A DNA stretch of 11,219 bases from Cyanobacteriota bacterium (lineage in GTDB: Bacteria; Cyanobacteriota; Cyanobacteriia; Leptolyngbyales; Leptolyngbyaceae): contig JAIXVO010000740.1 of assembly GCA_027482985.1 (NCBI GenBank), positions 1 through 11,219 of the forward strand, in the 5' to 3' direction. Both the position numbers and the translations under genes were made by a program. The stretch's first letter is position 1. Every line of letters begins with the position of its first letter. Positions 1-7,457 of this stretch are shown here, in pieces. Under the pieces are notes generated by a model. It did no database searches, was not told the origin of the DNA, and was given only the letters and a program-made list of their open reading frames with translations.

Positions 1-747
1 TGGATTGCATTCCACTAACCGAAACGATTGGACATCCTGCACATCCGCCAATTGCCACACCAGCAGCCCCATCTGCATCCGTTTGACAATATCGCCATAC
101 AGTTGCACCCGCTCTTGCGCCTGCTTCAAGGGGGTAATATCTTCGGCTACGGCGATCGTGTATTGCGGCGCACCCTGAGCGTTCCGTACCAGCGAATTGG
201 TCATCCGCACCCACACCGCTTCACCATCCTTGCGTAAATGGCGTTTTTCCACTTGGTAAGAATCCCGATGTCCAGAAATCATGTCATTAAATAGCTCCAC
301 ATCCGCCGCTCGGTCATCAGGATGGGTAAACTCCGAGAAGGTCATCTGCGTCAATTCCTCGCGGCTGTACCCCAACATGGCTTGGAGCGCCGGGTTACTT
401 TCAACGATGGTGCCTGTGAGACTATCCAACCCGATGCCGATCGCGGCTCCTTCAAAAATTTTGCGGAATCGGTGCGCGGGGGCTTGTAGTTGAGGACGCA
501 ACCGAGTCATGGAAAACAACGCCGCTCCGACGGTGATCAAACTGCTCAGAGCGGGCAGCACCACAACACTGAACCATAGTTTCGAGTTAATCGACAGTGA
601 GGGACTATCAGCTTGGATGGTTTGCCAAATCAAGGCGCTGGCTAGGGTGGCAGTCGTGACACCCACCAGCAGCAACCGCCCAGACAGGCCAAAAGGGCGC
701 AACGCACCGATCGCGCGATTGCCAGCCAGTGTTCGATTCAAACTCAT
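1..747 (-). CDS. Membrane-anchored PAS-domain sensor, N-terminal part (runs off window)
   Basis: The minus frame is open from an ATG at 747 to base 1, giving 249 residues with no stop, so the C-terminal output domain lies outside the window. Two hydrophobic segments (about residues 24-41 and 58-79) with a short loop between them indicate an inner-membrane anchor. From about residue 90 comes a good PAS domain: FRKIFEGAAIGIG opens it, then NPALQAMLGYSREEL, HPDDR, and a PAC-type end with RKDGEAVWVRMTNSLVR and AVAEDITPLKQAQE. A second PAS-like segment begins near residue 218 (VKRMQMGLLVWQL). Such proteins sense small ligands, redox state or light and usually end in a histidine kinase, GGDEF or EAL domain; which one applies here is unknown. 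No good ribosome binding site precedes this ATG. An AAGGAG lies about 35-40 bases upstream but serves no in-frame start at normal spacing, so the start is provisional. Confidence 0.82.
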   Translation of the reverse strand, partial: MSLNRTLAGNRAIGALRPFGLSGRLLLVGVTTATLASALIWQTIQADSPSLSINSKLWFSVVVLPALSSLITVGAALFSMTRLRPQLQAPAHRFRKIFEGAAIGIGLDSLTGTIVESNPALQAMLGYSREELTQMTFSEFTHPDDRAADVELFNDMISGHRDSYQVEKRHLRKDGEAVWVRMTNSLVRNAQGAPQYTIAVAEDITPLKQAQERVQLYGDIVKRMQMGLLVWQLADVQDVQSFRLVECNP

Positions 748-932
748 ATCGCACGACCACACATCACAGCAGCCAAAACACTCCTTAACGGTGTTTCGAT
801 AGCGTCCTCCCCACCCGCGATCGGGCAGGGCAATGCTATACCTCTAGGATGTCTGCTCAGGGCGCTCATCGCTTCACCCACTCGGATGAGCGAGATCATC
901 AATTCCAGAATCTCTCTAATCAGAAAAAATTA
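748..932. other. Intergenic region with an 8-bp hairpin (863-892)
   Basis: This is the spacer between the ABA4-like gene and the PAS sensor, both on the minus strand. It holds a perfect inverted repeat: CGCTCATC at 863-870 and GATGAGCG at 885-892, with a 14-base loop. Neither strand shows a T-run directly after it, so it does not look like a classical intrinsic terminator. It may be a leader structure of the PAS gene, a protein-binding site or a processing site. No gene was recognised here. Confidence 0.4.
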
Positions 933-1427
933 TCATGAACCCGCATTTGAGGCGGTTTCAGCTGAGTCCGTGGCAATTGGCGCGGTAGGCGACGGCAGCA
1001 GTTGACGAATCCAGGTGGTGACGATGTGGGACAGCAATCCTAGAGGTCCCGCAAACAGGCACAGCGCGATCGAGTGAATCGTCCACACGCCCGTCCGCTG
1101 CCCTTCCCAATACACCCACTGCCCTACGAATAAATCCAGTACCAGAAAATGCACCCATCCAGTCGCGGCGGCAGTTTCATCGGCAAAAAAGCGGGCAATG
1201 TCGGCTAGCTTGGGATTAGCCAGCGCCGCCGCATTTTCCGGCGTGATGCTACTCACGAAGAGGAATAAATAAATGCCTGCCAGCGCCACAAACGGCAGGT
1301 AAGAACGCATGATTTTTTGGGTGATGCCCCAGTTGGGTAGAAAAATCATCAGCGCCCAAAACGGCAACACGAAGAGATTGCCGAAGTCGAATAAGGCAGT
1401 AGGGGAGAGGAGTTGGGTGAGAGTCAT
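933..1427 (-). CDS. ABA4-like integral membrane protein (DUF4281-type)
   Basis: A 164-residue very hydrophobic protein with about four membrane segments. The N-terminal FDFGNLFVLPFWALMIFLPN and the later GWVHFLVLDLFVGQWVYWE and GPLGLLSHI segments match my recollection of the ABA4-like family. Plant ABA4 is needed for neoxanthin formation; the role of the bacterial members is not settled, so carotenoid or photoprotective function is inference only. ATG at 1427 is preferred. An in-frame GTG two codons upstream (1433) is possible, and neither has a strong ribosome binding site. The C-terminal tail (about residues 145-164) is Ala/Thr/Ser-rich and probably disordered. The gene starts about 68 bases after the nadK stop on the same strand with no terminator visible between them, so cotranscription is plausible. 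Confidence 0.78.
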   Translation of the reverse strand: MTLTQLLSPTALFDFGNLFVLPFWALMIFLPNWGITQKIMRSYLPFVALAGIYLFLFVSSITPENAAALANPKLADIARFFADETAAATGWVHFLVLDLFVGQWVYWEGQRTGVWTIHSIALCLFAGPLGLLSHIVTTWIRQLLPSPTAPIATDSAETASNAGS

Positions 1428-1495
1428 AAGCACGCAAGAAAGGGCGATCGGTCTTATTGTAAAGCGTTCTTAAGCTCAGCAGCCGTAATACCAGG

Positions 1496-2416
1496 CTAAT
1501 TCCGATGGCTATTGCTAAAGCGAATTCGGGCACCTGCCCATTGCAGCTTTTCCTGGAGCGTCTGGTAGTAGGAGTAGTTTTCGCGCAGGATGATGAATTG
1601 TGCTTGACAGTCGGCCATGCGGATATCGACTCGCTGTCCCGGCCAGATGGAAGTTGCTAGCACGCCATCCATCCAGAGTTTTGTCGTGAGTTCGCGATCG
1701 GCCAAAGGCCAAATGCTGACGACACATCCCGGCGGAATCACGATCGGGCGACTGGACAAACTCAAGGGACAAATCGGCGTGACCACGATCGCATCCATCC
1801 CTGGATGCACAATCGGCCCACTCGCCGCGACCGTGTAGCAGGTAGACCCCGTAGGAGTCGCCACCAGTAAACCATCGCCCTGGTATTGATCCACCACTGC
1901 GCCATCGATTTCCATTTCTAGAATTGAGGTAATCATGCGATCGGCGGAAGCGGGCTTGACACACATTTCGTTCAACGCTAGAAAGGTGTCGCTCATCGGG
2001 TCGAGATTGGTGCGGTTCCCTTCAAATACCGTCGCCTGCAACATCATCCGCCGTTCCACTGCATAGCGATCGCTGAGCAACCGATCCCACACTGCTTCTG
2101 AGGGCGTGAAAGCCTCCAGCGGTTCTGTCAAGAAGCCCAGATGCCCGCCCACATTCACCGCCAGGATGGGCACTTGTGCGCCCGCCAGATGCCGAGCTGC
2201 CGTCAATGCGGCCCCATCGCCCCCCAACACCACCGCTAAATCGATCGGGTGATTCACCGAGGCGAGAAACACGGGATAAGGATTATCCTTCGATCCAGTC
2301 GGCCCCATTAAGACGCGACACCCTCTCGCCTCCAGTTGGCGGGCACATTGCTCGGCGCAGCGTTGACTCGCAATATCGTGGGCTTTATGGGCAATGATGA
2401 CTTGCTGAAGTTGCAC
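1496..2416 (-). CDS. nadK: NAD kinase
   Basis: A 306-residue ATP-NAD kinase that phosphorylates NAD to NADP in the cytoplasm. The diagnostic GGDG nucleotide motif is at residues 65-68 (AVVLGGDGAALTAARHL). The NADK family LNE motif is at 148-150, and the conserved block DGLLVATPTGSTCYTVAASG is at 181-200, followed by GPIVHPGMDAIVVTPICP. Length is normal for the cyanobacterial enzyme. The start is GTG at 2416; it gives the MQLQQVIIAHKA beginning expected for cyanobacterial homologues, and an AGG lies roughly 10 bases upstream. The gene sits directly downstream of the ndhAIGE operon but behind a strong terminator-like hairpin whose T-run ends only 16 bases before the start codon. Its expression may therefore depend on read-through or on a start site inside that hairpin region. 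Confidence 0.95.
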   Translation of the reverse strand: MQLQQVIIAHKAHDIASQRCAEQCARQLEARGCRVLMGPTGSKDNPYPVFLASVNHPIDLAVVLGGDGAALTAARHLAGAQVPILAVNVGGHLGFLTEPLEAFTPSEAVWDRLLSDRYAVERRMMLQATVFEGNRTNLDPMSDTFLALNEMCVKPASADRMITSILEMEIDGAVVDQYQGDGLLVATPTGSTCYTVAASGPIVHPGMDAIVVTPICPLSLSSRPIVIPPGCVVSIWPLADRELTTKLWMDGVLATSIWPGQRVDIRMADCQAQFIILRENYSYYQTLQEKLQWAGARIRFSNSHRN

Positions 2417-2432
2417 GGGTTTGGCAGACCTG

Positions 2433-2474
2433 AAAAAACTAATAGACGCTAGTTTACTGATAACTAGCGTCTAT
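2433..2474 (-). terminator. Intrinsic terminator after ndhE / hairpin in nadK leader
   Basis: Perfect 13-bp inverted repeat: ATAGACGCTAGTT at 2442-2454 and its complement at 2462-2474, with a 7-base loop. On the minus strand it is followed after three bases by six T (plus-strand A at 2433-2438). This is the form of a rho-independent terminator for transcripts coming from ndhE, whose stop lies 31 bases upstream. Because it is only 16 bases before the nadK start, it could also act as an attenuator. Confidence 0.82.
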
Positions 2475-2505
2475 CCGGCAAAAATTATGAAGGGGGATCG
2501 ACGAC

Positions 2506-2811
2506 CTACCACTTCAGCAAGTTGAACTGCTCCATGTCCACCGTGTCGCGGTTCCGGTAGATGGCCAGAACGATCGCCAAGCCGACTGCCGCTTCTGCCG
2601 CCGCGATCGCAATCACAAACACCGTAAACACCTGACCTTTGACATCAATCGGATCGAGGTAATTCGAGAATGCCATCAGGTTGAGGTTGACCGCATTCAG
2701 CATCAACTCCACCGACATCAACACACGAACGGCGTTGCGGCTATTGATTAAGCCATAAATGCCGATGCAGAACAGGGCAGCGGCCAGGATCAAAAAGTAC
2801 TGAAGTTGCAT
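2506..2811 (-). CDS. ndhE: NAD(P)H-quinone oxidoreductase subunit 4L (NdhE/NuoK)
   Basis: A 101-residue protein with three membrane helices, the standard size for NuoK/NdhE. It is one of the small proton-path subunits in the membrane arm of NDH-1 in thylakoid or cytoplasmic membranes. The central signature [16 protein letters not shown] carries the conserved intramembrane glutamate, and the second conserved Glu is in [19 protein letters not shown]. The ATG at 2811 follows the ndhG stop by 12 bases, so it is translated as the last gene of the ndhAIGE operon. The terminator hairpin at 2433-2474 lies just downstream. Confidence 0.96.
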   Translation of the reverse strand: MQLQYFLILAAALFCIGIYGLINSRNAVRVLMSVELMLNAVNLNLMAFSNYLDPIDVKGQVFTVFVIAIAAAEAAVGLAIVLAIYRNRDTVDMEQFNLLKW

Positions 2812-2823
2812 ACGCCGATCATC

Positions 2824-3468
2824 CTAGTTGTTTTGGTCAGAAGGGTTAGTGGTGGTGGTGCGATCGCTGGCACCAGGAGCCGCACCCGCCAGTTCACGCG
2901 GGCGCTCTGGTAGTGTCAACACCCGTTGTTCAGTCGCGAGTTCGGGTTCTTCCAGCAGAAACTCGCGCCGCGCCAGAATAATCGCCCCAACGAGCGCCAT
3001 CAACAGCAGGATGGAGGCCAACTCAAACGGCAACAGGTAATCCGTAAAGAAGTGCTGCCCAATGGTAACGATCGCCCCAGCCGCAGCCCCCATTTCGGGC
3101 GACAAGGCCCAGGGAGTGACCAGCACCATCGTTGTCAGTAAGGCAAACAACCCCAAACAAACGACGGCAGTAGCGGCTTTCCGAATCCAGCCTTTCGCCA
3201 CAGGCGCAAAGTCTTGCCGCTTATTCACCAACATGATGGCGAAAATGATCAGGACGTTGACCGCCCCGACGTAAATCAACACCTGCGCGAAGGCGACAAA
3301 ATCCGCATTCAGCAACAAGTAAAGCCCAGCGACGCTAATGAACGTTCCCCCCAACAGAAAGGCGGAGTACACCACATTCGTCAGCAACACCACTCCCAAT
3401 GCCGCTCCCAGCATCATGGCTGAAAGGAGGGCGAGAGAAACCAGTTGAACCCCATCGGCTAAATTCAC
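2824..3468 (-). CDS. ndhG: NAD(P)H-quinone oxidoreductase subunit 6 (NdhG/NuoJ)
   Basis: A 214-residue NuoJ-type subunit with about five membrane helices in residues 1-170. Recognisable blocks are GVVLLTNVVYSAFLLGGTF, YLLLNADFVAFAQVLIYVGA and VNVLIIFAIMLVNKRQDF, typical of cyanobacterial and chloroplast NdhG. It forms part of the NDH-1 membrane arm near the quinone/proton path. The last 40 or so residues are a hydrophilic, Thr/Asn-rich tail that probably varies between species. The start is a GTG at 3468, 15 bases after the ndhI stop; it gives the usual MNLADGVQ beginning. Confidence 0.95.
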   Translation of the reverse strand: MNLADGVQLVSLALLSAMMLGAALGVVLLTNVVYSAFLLGGTFISVAGLYLLLNADFVAFAQVLIYVGAVNVLIIFAIMLVNKRQDFAPVAKGWIRKAATAVVCLGLFALLTTMVLVTPWALSPEMGAAAGAIVTIGQHFFTDYLLPFELASILLLMALVGAIILARREFLLEEPELATEQRVLTLPERPRELAGAAPGASDRTTTTNPSDQNN

Positions 3469-3483
3469 AGCGTTTTCCCTACC

Positions 3484-4074
3484 TTAATTCTTTGCCTGTT
3501 CCTGTTCCAAAATCTGCTCGGGGCGGAGTCCAGCCCGTTGTGCGTCGGCGGGGACACCATGCGGCTCGGTTACGCCCTTGGGCAAGTAAGCCAGTTCCCG
3601 CAGCGGCGTGACCATCGGATCATCCGTCACCTTATACGGCAACCGTCCCAACGCCACGCTGTCGTAGTTCAACTCATGGCGATCGTAGGCCGAGAGTTCG
3701 TATTCTTCCGTCATGGAGAGGCAATTGGTGGGGCAATATTCCACACAGTTGCCACAAAAAATACAAACTCCAAAGTCAATACTATAGTGCTTGAGTTGCT
3801 TCTTCTTCGTGGTCTTGTTCATTTCCCAATCCACCACCGGCAGGTTAATCGGACACACCCGCACACAGACTTCACAGGAAATGCACTTGTCAAACTCAAA
3901 GTGAATGCGACCCCGGAACCGCTCGGAAGGAATCAGCTTTTCGTAAGGGTATTGCACCGTCACGGGCCGTCGCTGCATGTGGTCAAAGGTGACTGAAAGC
4001 CCCTGTCCGATGTACTTAGCAGCCTGGACGGTTTCCTTTGCGTAGTCACCAACTTGCTTGAGAAACTTCAGCAT
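3484..4074 (-). CDS. ndhI: NAD(P)H-quinone oxidoreductase iron-sulfur subunit (NdhI/NuoI)
   Basis: A 196-residue ferredoxin-like subunit that carries two [4Fe-4S] clusters and passes electrons to quinone at the junction of the hydrophilic and membrane arms of NDH-1. The cluster motifs are [12 protein letters not shown] (Cys 64, 67, 70, 74) and [12 protein letters not shown] (Cys 104, 107, 110, 114), both complete. The N-terminal [20 protein letters not shown] and the [19 protein letters not shown] stretch match the cyanobacterial/plastid form. It starts with ATG at 4074. The gap of 78 bases from ndhA is the longest in this operon, with no clear promoter or terminator seen in it. Confidence 0.97.
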   Translation of the reverse strand: MLKFLKQVGDYAKETVQAAKYIGQGLSVTFDHMQRRPVTVQYPYEKLIPSERFRGRIHFEFDKCISCEVCVRVCPINLPVVDWEMNKTTKKKQLKHYSIDFGVCIFCGNCVEYCPTNCLSMTEEYELSAYDRHELNYDSVALGRLPYKVTDDPMVTPLRELAYLPKGVTEPHGVPADAQRAGLRPEQILEQEQAKN

Positions 4075-4152
4075 GGGTTGTATCTGTTAAAGGGTTAGCA
4101 AAATGTCAAAAACGCAGTCTGGTTAAATTTGCGGCCATGAATCGAGGGCGAT

Positions 4153-5268
4153 TTAACCACCAAACGCAACGGGGAAAGCGATCTTGAGCGCCGCCGTCAA
4201 CAGTAGGTTGACCAGAGAGACGGGCAACAAGAACTTCCACCCTAAGTCTAACAACTGATCAATCCGCACGCGGGGCACCGTCCAGCGTAACAGAACCGCG
4301 ATGAACACGAGAAAATAGGCTTTCAACAGCGTCATGGTGATGCCCAGCGCCGCATCCACGATCTCTAACCAGGCACTCGTTTCACTCACACCCACCAGAC
4401 TTGCCAGCCAAGTGAGTGAGACTGGGCTTTCCCAGCCACCCAGATACAGGATGGCAACGAGCAAGGCGGAAAGCACCAGGTTGACATAGGAACCCAGGTA
4501 GAACAGCGCGAATTTCATCCCAGAATATTCCGTTTGATAACCCGCCACCAATTCTTCTTCAGCTTCGGGCAAGTCGAAGGGAATCCGCTCACACTCTGCC
4601 AAGGCGGCAATCCAGAAGATCAGGAAGCCAACGGGTTGCCGCCAGATGTTCCAGCCCAAGATGCCATAACCCGACTGCTGATTCACAATGTCCACAGTGC
4701 TGAGGGAGTTGGACATCATGACCACAGCTACCACTGCCAAGGCCAGCGGAATTTCATAACTAATTGATTGCGCTGCGGCTCGTAATCCGCCCAGCAGTGA
4801 GTACTTGTTATTGGACGCATAACCGGACATCAGCAAGCCGATGGGCACCACGCTGGATAAGGCAATCCAGAGAAACACCCCCATGCTGACATCCGTAATG
4901 ACCAGATTTTGCCCAAAGGGGACAATCAAATAGGACAGGAACACCGGAATCACCACGATCACAGGCCCCAGGGTGAACAGTAGGGGATCTGCTTTCGCAG
5001 GGACAGTATCTTCCTTAAAAATGAGCTTTAAGCCATCCGCAACGGGGGCTAAGACACCGAGCGGACCAATAAATTCAGGGCCAATTCGCTGTTGAGCCGA
5101 AGCCGAAATCTTCCGTTCCAGCCAAACTGTGACCAAAACACCCACAGTTGCTCCAATAATCATGAGCAACATGGGTAAGGGCATCCAGATTGCTTTAGCG
5201 GCACCTCCAGGCACCCCTAACTCCGTCAAAGAACGGATAAACGTTTGCTGTAAATCAATTCCTTCCAT
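4153..5268 (-). CDS. ndhA: NAD(P)H-quinone oxidoreductase subunit 1 (NdhA/NuoH)
   Basis: A 371-residue polytopic protein with about eight membrane helices; it builds the quinone-binding pocket of NDH-1 together with NdhI and other subunits. Diagnostic blocks are [20 protein letters not shown] (from about residue 51), [15 protein letters not shown], and [20 protein letters not shown] (about 223-242). The frame can be extended 12 codons to a GTG at 5304. However, the ATG at 5268 gives the family beginning ([14 protein letters not shown]), and the extension ([12 protein letters not shown]) would overlap a possible -10 box, so the ATG is chosen. It is the first gene of ndhAIGE. Citrate synthase lies upstream on the same strand, separated by a terminator candidate. 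Confidence 0.96.
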   Translation of the reverse strand: MEGIDLQQTFIRSLTELGVPGGAAKAIWMPLPMLLMIIGATVGVLVTVWLERKISASAQQRIGPEFIGPLGVLAPVADGLKLIFKEDTVPAKADPLLFTLGPVIVVIPVFLSYLIVPFGQNLVITDVSMGVFLWIALSSVVPIGLLMSGYASNNKYSLLGGLRAAAQSISYEIPLALAVVAVVMMSNSLSTVDIVNQQSGYGILGWNIWRQPVGFLIFWIAALAECERIPFDLPEAEEELVAGYQTEYSGMKFALFYLGSYVNLVLSALLVAILYLGGWESPVSLTWLASLVGVSETSAWLEIVDAALGITMTLLKAYFLVFIAVLLRWTVPRVRIDQLLDLGWKFLLPVSLVNLLLTAALKIAFPVAFGG

Positions 5269-5295
5269 GGTGTTCGCTCGGCGCTTGCGTCCATA

Positions 5296-5324
5296 AGTAT
5301 ACACTGTTGCAAAAATCCTTAAGA
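5296..5324 (-). promoter_or_regulatory. Possible promoter of the ndhAIGE operon
   Basis: On the minus strand a TATACT (5301-5296) lies about 28 bases before the ndhA ATG, a plausible -10 box. The hexamer 17 bases upstream of it (TCTTAA) is a poor -35 match. Support is only the good -10 and its position after the gltA terminator candidate. Confidence 0.3.
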
Positions 5325-5404
5325 ATTTGATTCAGAGCGCGATCGCATAGAAGTGAATCAATCTTGTTCAGGGCTGCAATCAGGATCTAATCAATGGGCG
5401 ATCG

Positions 5405-5445
5405 CCAAACAGAAAGAAACCCCCAAAGCAATCTGCCTGAGGGTT
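5405..5445 (-). terminator. Terminator candidate downstream of gltA
   Basis: On the minus strand AACCCTCAGG (5445-5436) can pair with TTTGGGGGTT (5427-5418) through ten base pairs, three of them G-U type, around an 8-base loop. It is followed by a T-rich tail (TCTTTCTGTTT). It lies about 90 bases after the gltA stop and before the ndhA promoter region, so it would end the citrate synthase transcript. Confidence 0.62.
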
Positions 5446-5533
5446 GGAGTTCCTGAAAATCGTCACTGTAGGTAATAGTGGCAAGTGAATCTCATTTGGG
5501 CAAGAGGGCTGTCACCCATCACCCCGGCAGAAT

Positions 5534-6670
5534 CTACCGCTCCTGAATCGGAACATAAGGACTGCTATGCGTCCCGGTGTAGATTTGGGTGGGGCGGAAG
5601 ATGCGGTTTTCGTTCAGTTGTTCTTTCCAGTGGGCGAGCCAGCCAGCCGTCCGGGAGATGGCAAAGACGGGGGTAAACAGGTCGGTGGGAATGCCGAGTT
5701 TGCGATAGACCAGACCCGAATAGAAATCGACGTTGGGGTAAATGCCCTTATGCCCTAAGCGATCGTGAACCACTCGCTCCATTTCCAGGGCGATGTCGTA
5801 AAACGTGTCGCCACCGTATTTCTCAAAGAGTTTTTCGGCCAGATGTTGCAAGATGGTGGCACGGGGGTCTTTGACCTTATACACCCGATGCCCAAAGCCC
5901 ATAATTTTCTGCTTGTGCTCGATGCAGTGATCAATATAAGGAGCAACATTTTCCACCGACTCAATTTCTTCCAGCATGAAAATGACTTCTTCATTCGCGC
6001 CCCCATGCAGCGGGCCCGCCAATGTCCCGACGGCAGAAGCGACGACGGCGTAGGGGTCAGTCAAGGTGGAAGCCGTTACCAGGGCCGAGAACGTGGAGGC
6101 ATTGATGGTATGTTCGGCGTGCAGCGTCAGGCAAACATCAAACACATGGGCGGCGAGCGGGTCGGGTTCACGCTCATTGAGCATATAGAGAAAGTTCGCC
6201 GAGTAGCCCAGATCATCGCGGGGCTGAACGGGGTCGTTCCCTTTCCGCATCAGTTGAAAGGCGGCGACCATCGTCGGAATTTTCGCTAAGAGCCGCACGC
6301 AAGCCGCTCGAATATAGGCCGGGTCATCCAACGCCCGCCGGGAGTAGAACAAACCTAATGCCGCCGCGCATGCTTGCAACGCATCCATTGGGTGCCCGCC
6401 TTCCGGAAAACATTTCATCATGTCCCGAATGCGATATTTGAGCCGCCGATGGTTGCGGATTTCGTACTCAAATAATTCCAGTTCGTCCTTATTAGGCAGT
6501 TCGCCCCAGATTAATAAGTAGGCTGTTTCAATAAAACTGCTCCGCTCTGCTAGTTCTTCGATGGAGATCCCGCGATATTCCAGGACACCGCGTTGACCAT
6601 CCACAAAGCTAATACTGGATTGAGTGGCAGGGATGCCTTCTAAGCCCGCCCGATATTCACAGACTGTCAT
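5534..6670 (-). CDS. gltA: Citrate synthase
   Basis: A 378-residue citrate synthase of the shorter bacterial type, which condenses oxaloacetate with acetyl-CoA to give citrate and CoA in the cytoplasm. The active-site residues are all visible: His222 in AGPLHGGANEE, His261 in IMGFGHRVYK and Asp315 in NVDFYSG, with the AEHTINASTF block at 185-194. ATG at 6670 gives MTVCEYRAGLEGIPATQS, which starts just ahead of the conserved SFVDGQRGVLEYRGI segment, so length and start look right. In cyanobacteria the enzyme feeds the oxidative branch that supplies 2-oxoglutarate for ammonium assimilation. A GTA-N8-TAC motif lies 58-71 bases upstream. It may be transcribed alone, because a terminator candidate follows it. 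Confidence 0.96.
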   Translation of the reverse strand: MTVCEYRAGLEGIPATQSSISFVDGQRGVLEYRGISIEELAERSSFIETAYLLIWGELPNKDELELFEYEIRNHRRLKYRIRDMMKCFPEGGHPMDALQACAAALGLFYSRRALDDPAYIRAACVRLLAKIPTMVAAFQLMRKGNDPVQPRDDLGYSANFLYMLNEREPDPLAAHVFDVCLTLHAEHTINASTFSALVTASTLTDPYAVVASAVGTLAGPLHGGANEEVIFMLEEIESVENVAPYIDHCIEHKQKIMGFGHRVYKVKDPRATILQHLAEKLFEKYGGDTFYDIALEMERVVHDRLGHKGIYPNVDFYSGLVYRKLGIPTDLFTPVFAISRTAGWLAHWKEQLNENRIFRPTQIYTGTHSSPYVPIQER

Positions 6671-6967
6671 GATTTTACCGATCGCTAATAGTTATTACAC
6701 CATGCAGGAATACAACATCTAAGAATTGTAGTTTTGGATACTGGCGTAATCCTTATAATAGACAGGTCGGGAAAAGATTGGATTCGGCGCTTCATTATTT
6801 AAAAAATAATTGTCGCAGAGTGTGAATTATGGTTACTATTTAGCTAGCAACATTTCCTCAGTAAGGATTCTGCTTGTCATATTTTGTAGCCATCGACTCT
6901 CTCCATGAGCCTGCAAGAGCGCCGGGGGGGAGTCGATTGGCATTTTTGTCTATTTAGTAGGAGTTTT
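6671..6967. other. Divergent intergenic region between gltA and the unknown gene
   Basis: These 297 bases separate gltA (minus) from the gene at 6968 (plus) and are AT-richer than their surroundings. They contain an NtcA-type motif (6728-6741) and a perfect TATAAT on the plus strand (6754-6759) with no good -35. They also contain an AT-only inverted repeat (ATTATTT at 6794-6800, AAATAAT at 6804-6810). If the TATAAT is used, the plus-strand transcript would carry a leader of roughly 200 bases. An in-frame ATG at 6905 exists but lacks support as a start. No RNA gene was recognised. Confidence 0.5.
6728..6741. promoter_or_regulatory. NtcA-type binding motif (GTA-N8-TAC)
   Basis: The sequence GTAGTTTTGGATAC fits the NtcA consensus GTA-N8-TAC exactly. 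It lies 58-71 bases upstream of the citrate synthase start and 12 bases before a plus-strand TATAAT. For gltA no clear -10 (TAN3T) is seen at the usual 22-base distance. For the plus-strand promoter the box sits too close for classic activation and would rather suggest repression. NtcA is the cyanobacterial regulator that responds to 2-oxoglutarate. About one or two such motifs are expected by chance in 11 kb, so this is suggestive only. Confidence 0.35.
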
Positions 6968-7375
6968 ATGACTCAAAAACGCGTTCGTCGGCGATCGCCA
7001 TCGGAATCACGATCAGACCGCCCCGCCTCAAGTGCCAGCCGTTCCTCAGACCGACCCTTGCGCGACCGCCGGCAACTGACCTGGAACGAACTCCGCACCC
7101 AAGACTCGGCGGCTGTCAGCCAAAATTGGCTAGCTAGTCTGATCGAACAAGATGCACCGCTCAAAAACAACACCTCGTTGGTCTTGATGTATGGGCCATT
7201 CCAGGCAGAAATGGGGTCGAATACGACACAAGGGGTCGCCACCTGGATTCAAGAATGTGTGCGCAAACATGGTTTACCCAGTCTGGTGCGGTTTGATTAC
7301 CGTCAACGGGCCCAAGTTTTCCGCCGTGACCAGTTCCAATCTCTGTTAGAACCTTTTCTCTCTAAAACCGCCTGA
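6968..7375 (+). CDS. Conserved-looking protein of unknown function with basic Arg/Ser-rich tail
   Basis: A 135-residue soluble protein that I do not recognise. Residues 1-35 are strongly basic and low in complexity (MTQKRVRRRSPSESR onward, rich in Arg, Ser and Asp) and are probably disordered. Residues 38-133 look like one folded domain. It begins LTWNELRTQDSAAVSQNWLA, continues with LVLMYGPFQAEMGSNTTQG and ATWIQECVRKHGLPSLVRFD, and ends RRDQFQSLLEPFLSKTA. No signal peptide or membrane segment is visible. ATG at 6968 is chosen because AGGAG at 6959-6963 precedes it closely. The frame is also open to an ATG at 6905, whose extra residues are unlike a conserved start. The basic tail suggests contact with nucleic acid or another acidic partner, which is inference. 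It converges on mnmE and diverges from gltA. Confidence 0.78.
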   Translation: MTQKRVRRRSPSESRSDRPASSASRSSDRPLRDRRQLTWNELRTQDSAAVSQNWLASLIEQDAPLKNNTSLVLMYGPFQAEMGSNTTQGVATWIQECVRKHGLPSLVRFDYRQRAQVFRRDQFQSLLEPFLSKTA

Positions 7376-7457
7376 GTTTCGACCCACAACTGAACCGATG
7401 AATCCAACCGCAGATTTCAGTGTGCCTCTGCCCCATCTGGTTCGTTGTTTGTGACTG
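7376..7457. other. Short convergent spacer between the unknown gene and mnmE
   Basis: These 82 bases separate two genes that run towards each other. GAACC (7392-7396) and GGTTC (7439-7443) could pair across the spacer, but the stem is short and the loop long, and no T-run follows. No convincing terminator was found for either gene. Confidence 0.35.

Noticed and set aside
281..802. Two plus-strand ORFs in the left part of the window
   Set aside because: They are mostly antisense to the PAS sensor reading frame, which gives a coherent membrane-PAS protein on the other strand.
3538..3996. Plus-strand ORF of 152 residues inside ndhI
   Set aside because: Antisense to both iron-sulfur motifs of ndhI; His/Arg-rich composition is typical of a shadow frame.
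5765..6289. Plus-strand ORF of 174 residues inside gltA
   Set aside because: Antisense to the catalytic core of citrate synthase, with no recognisable features of its own.
6905..6967. Upstream start for the unknown gene at 6905
   Set aside because: The extra 21 residues look like translated leader and lack a ribosome binding site, whereas AGGAG precedes the ATG at 6968.
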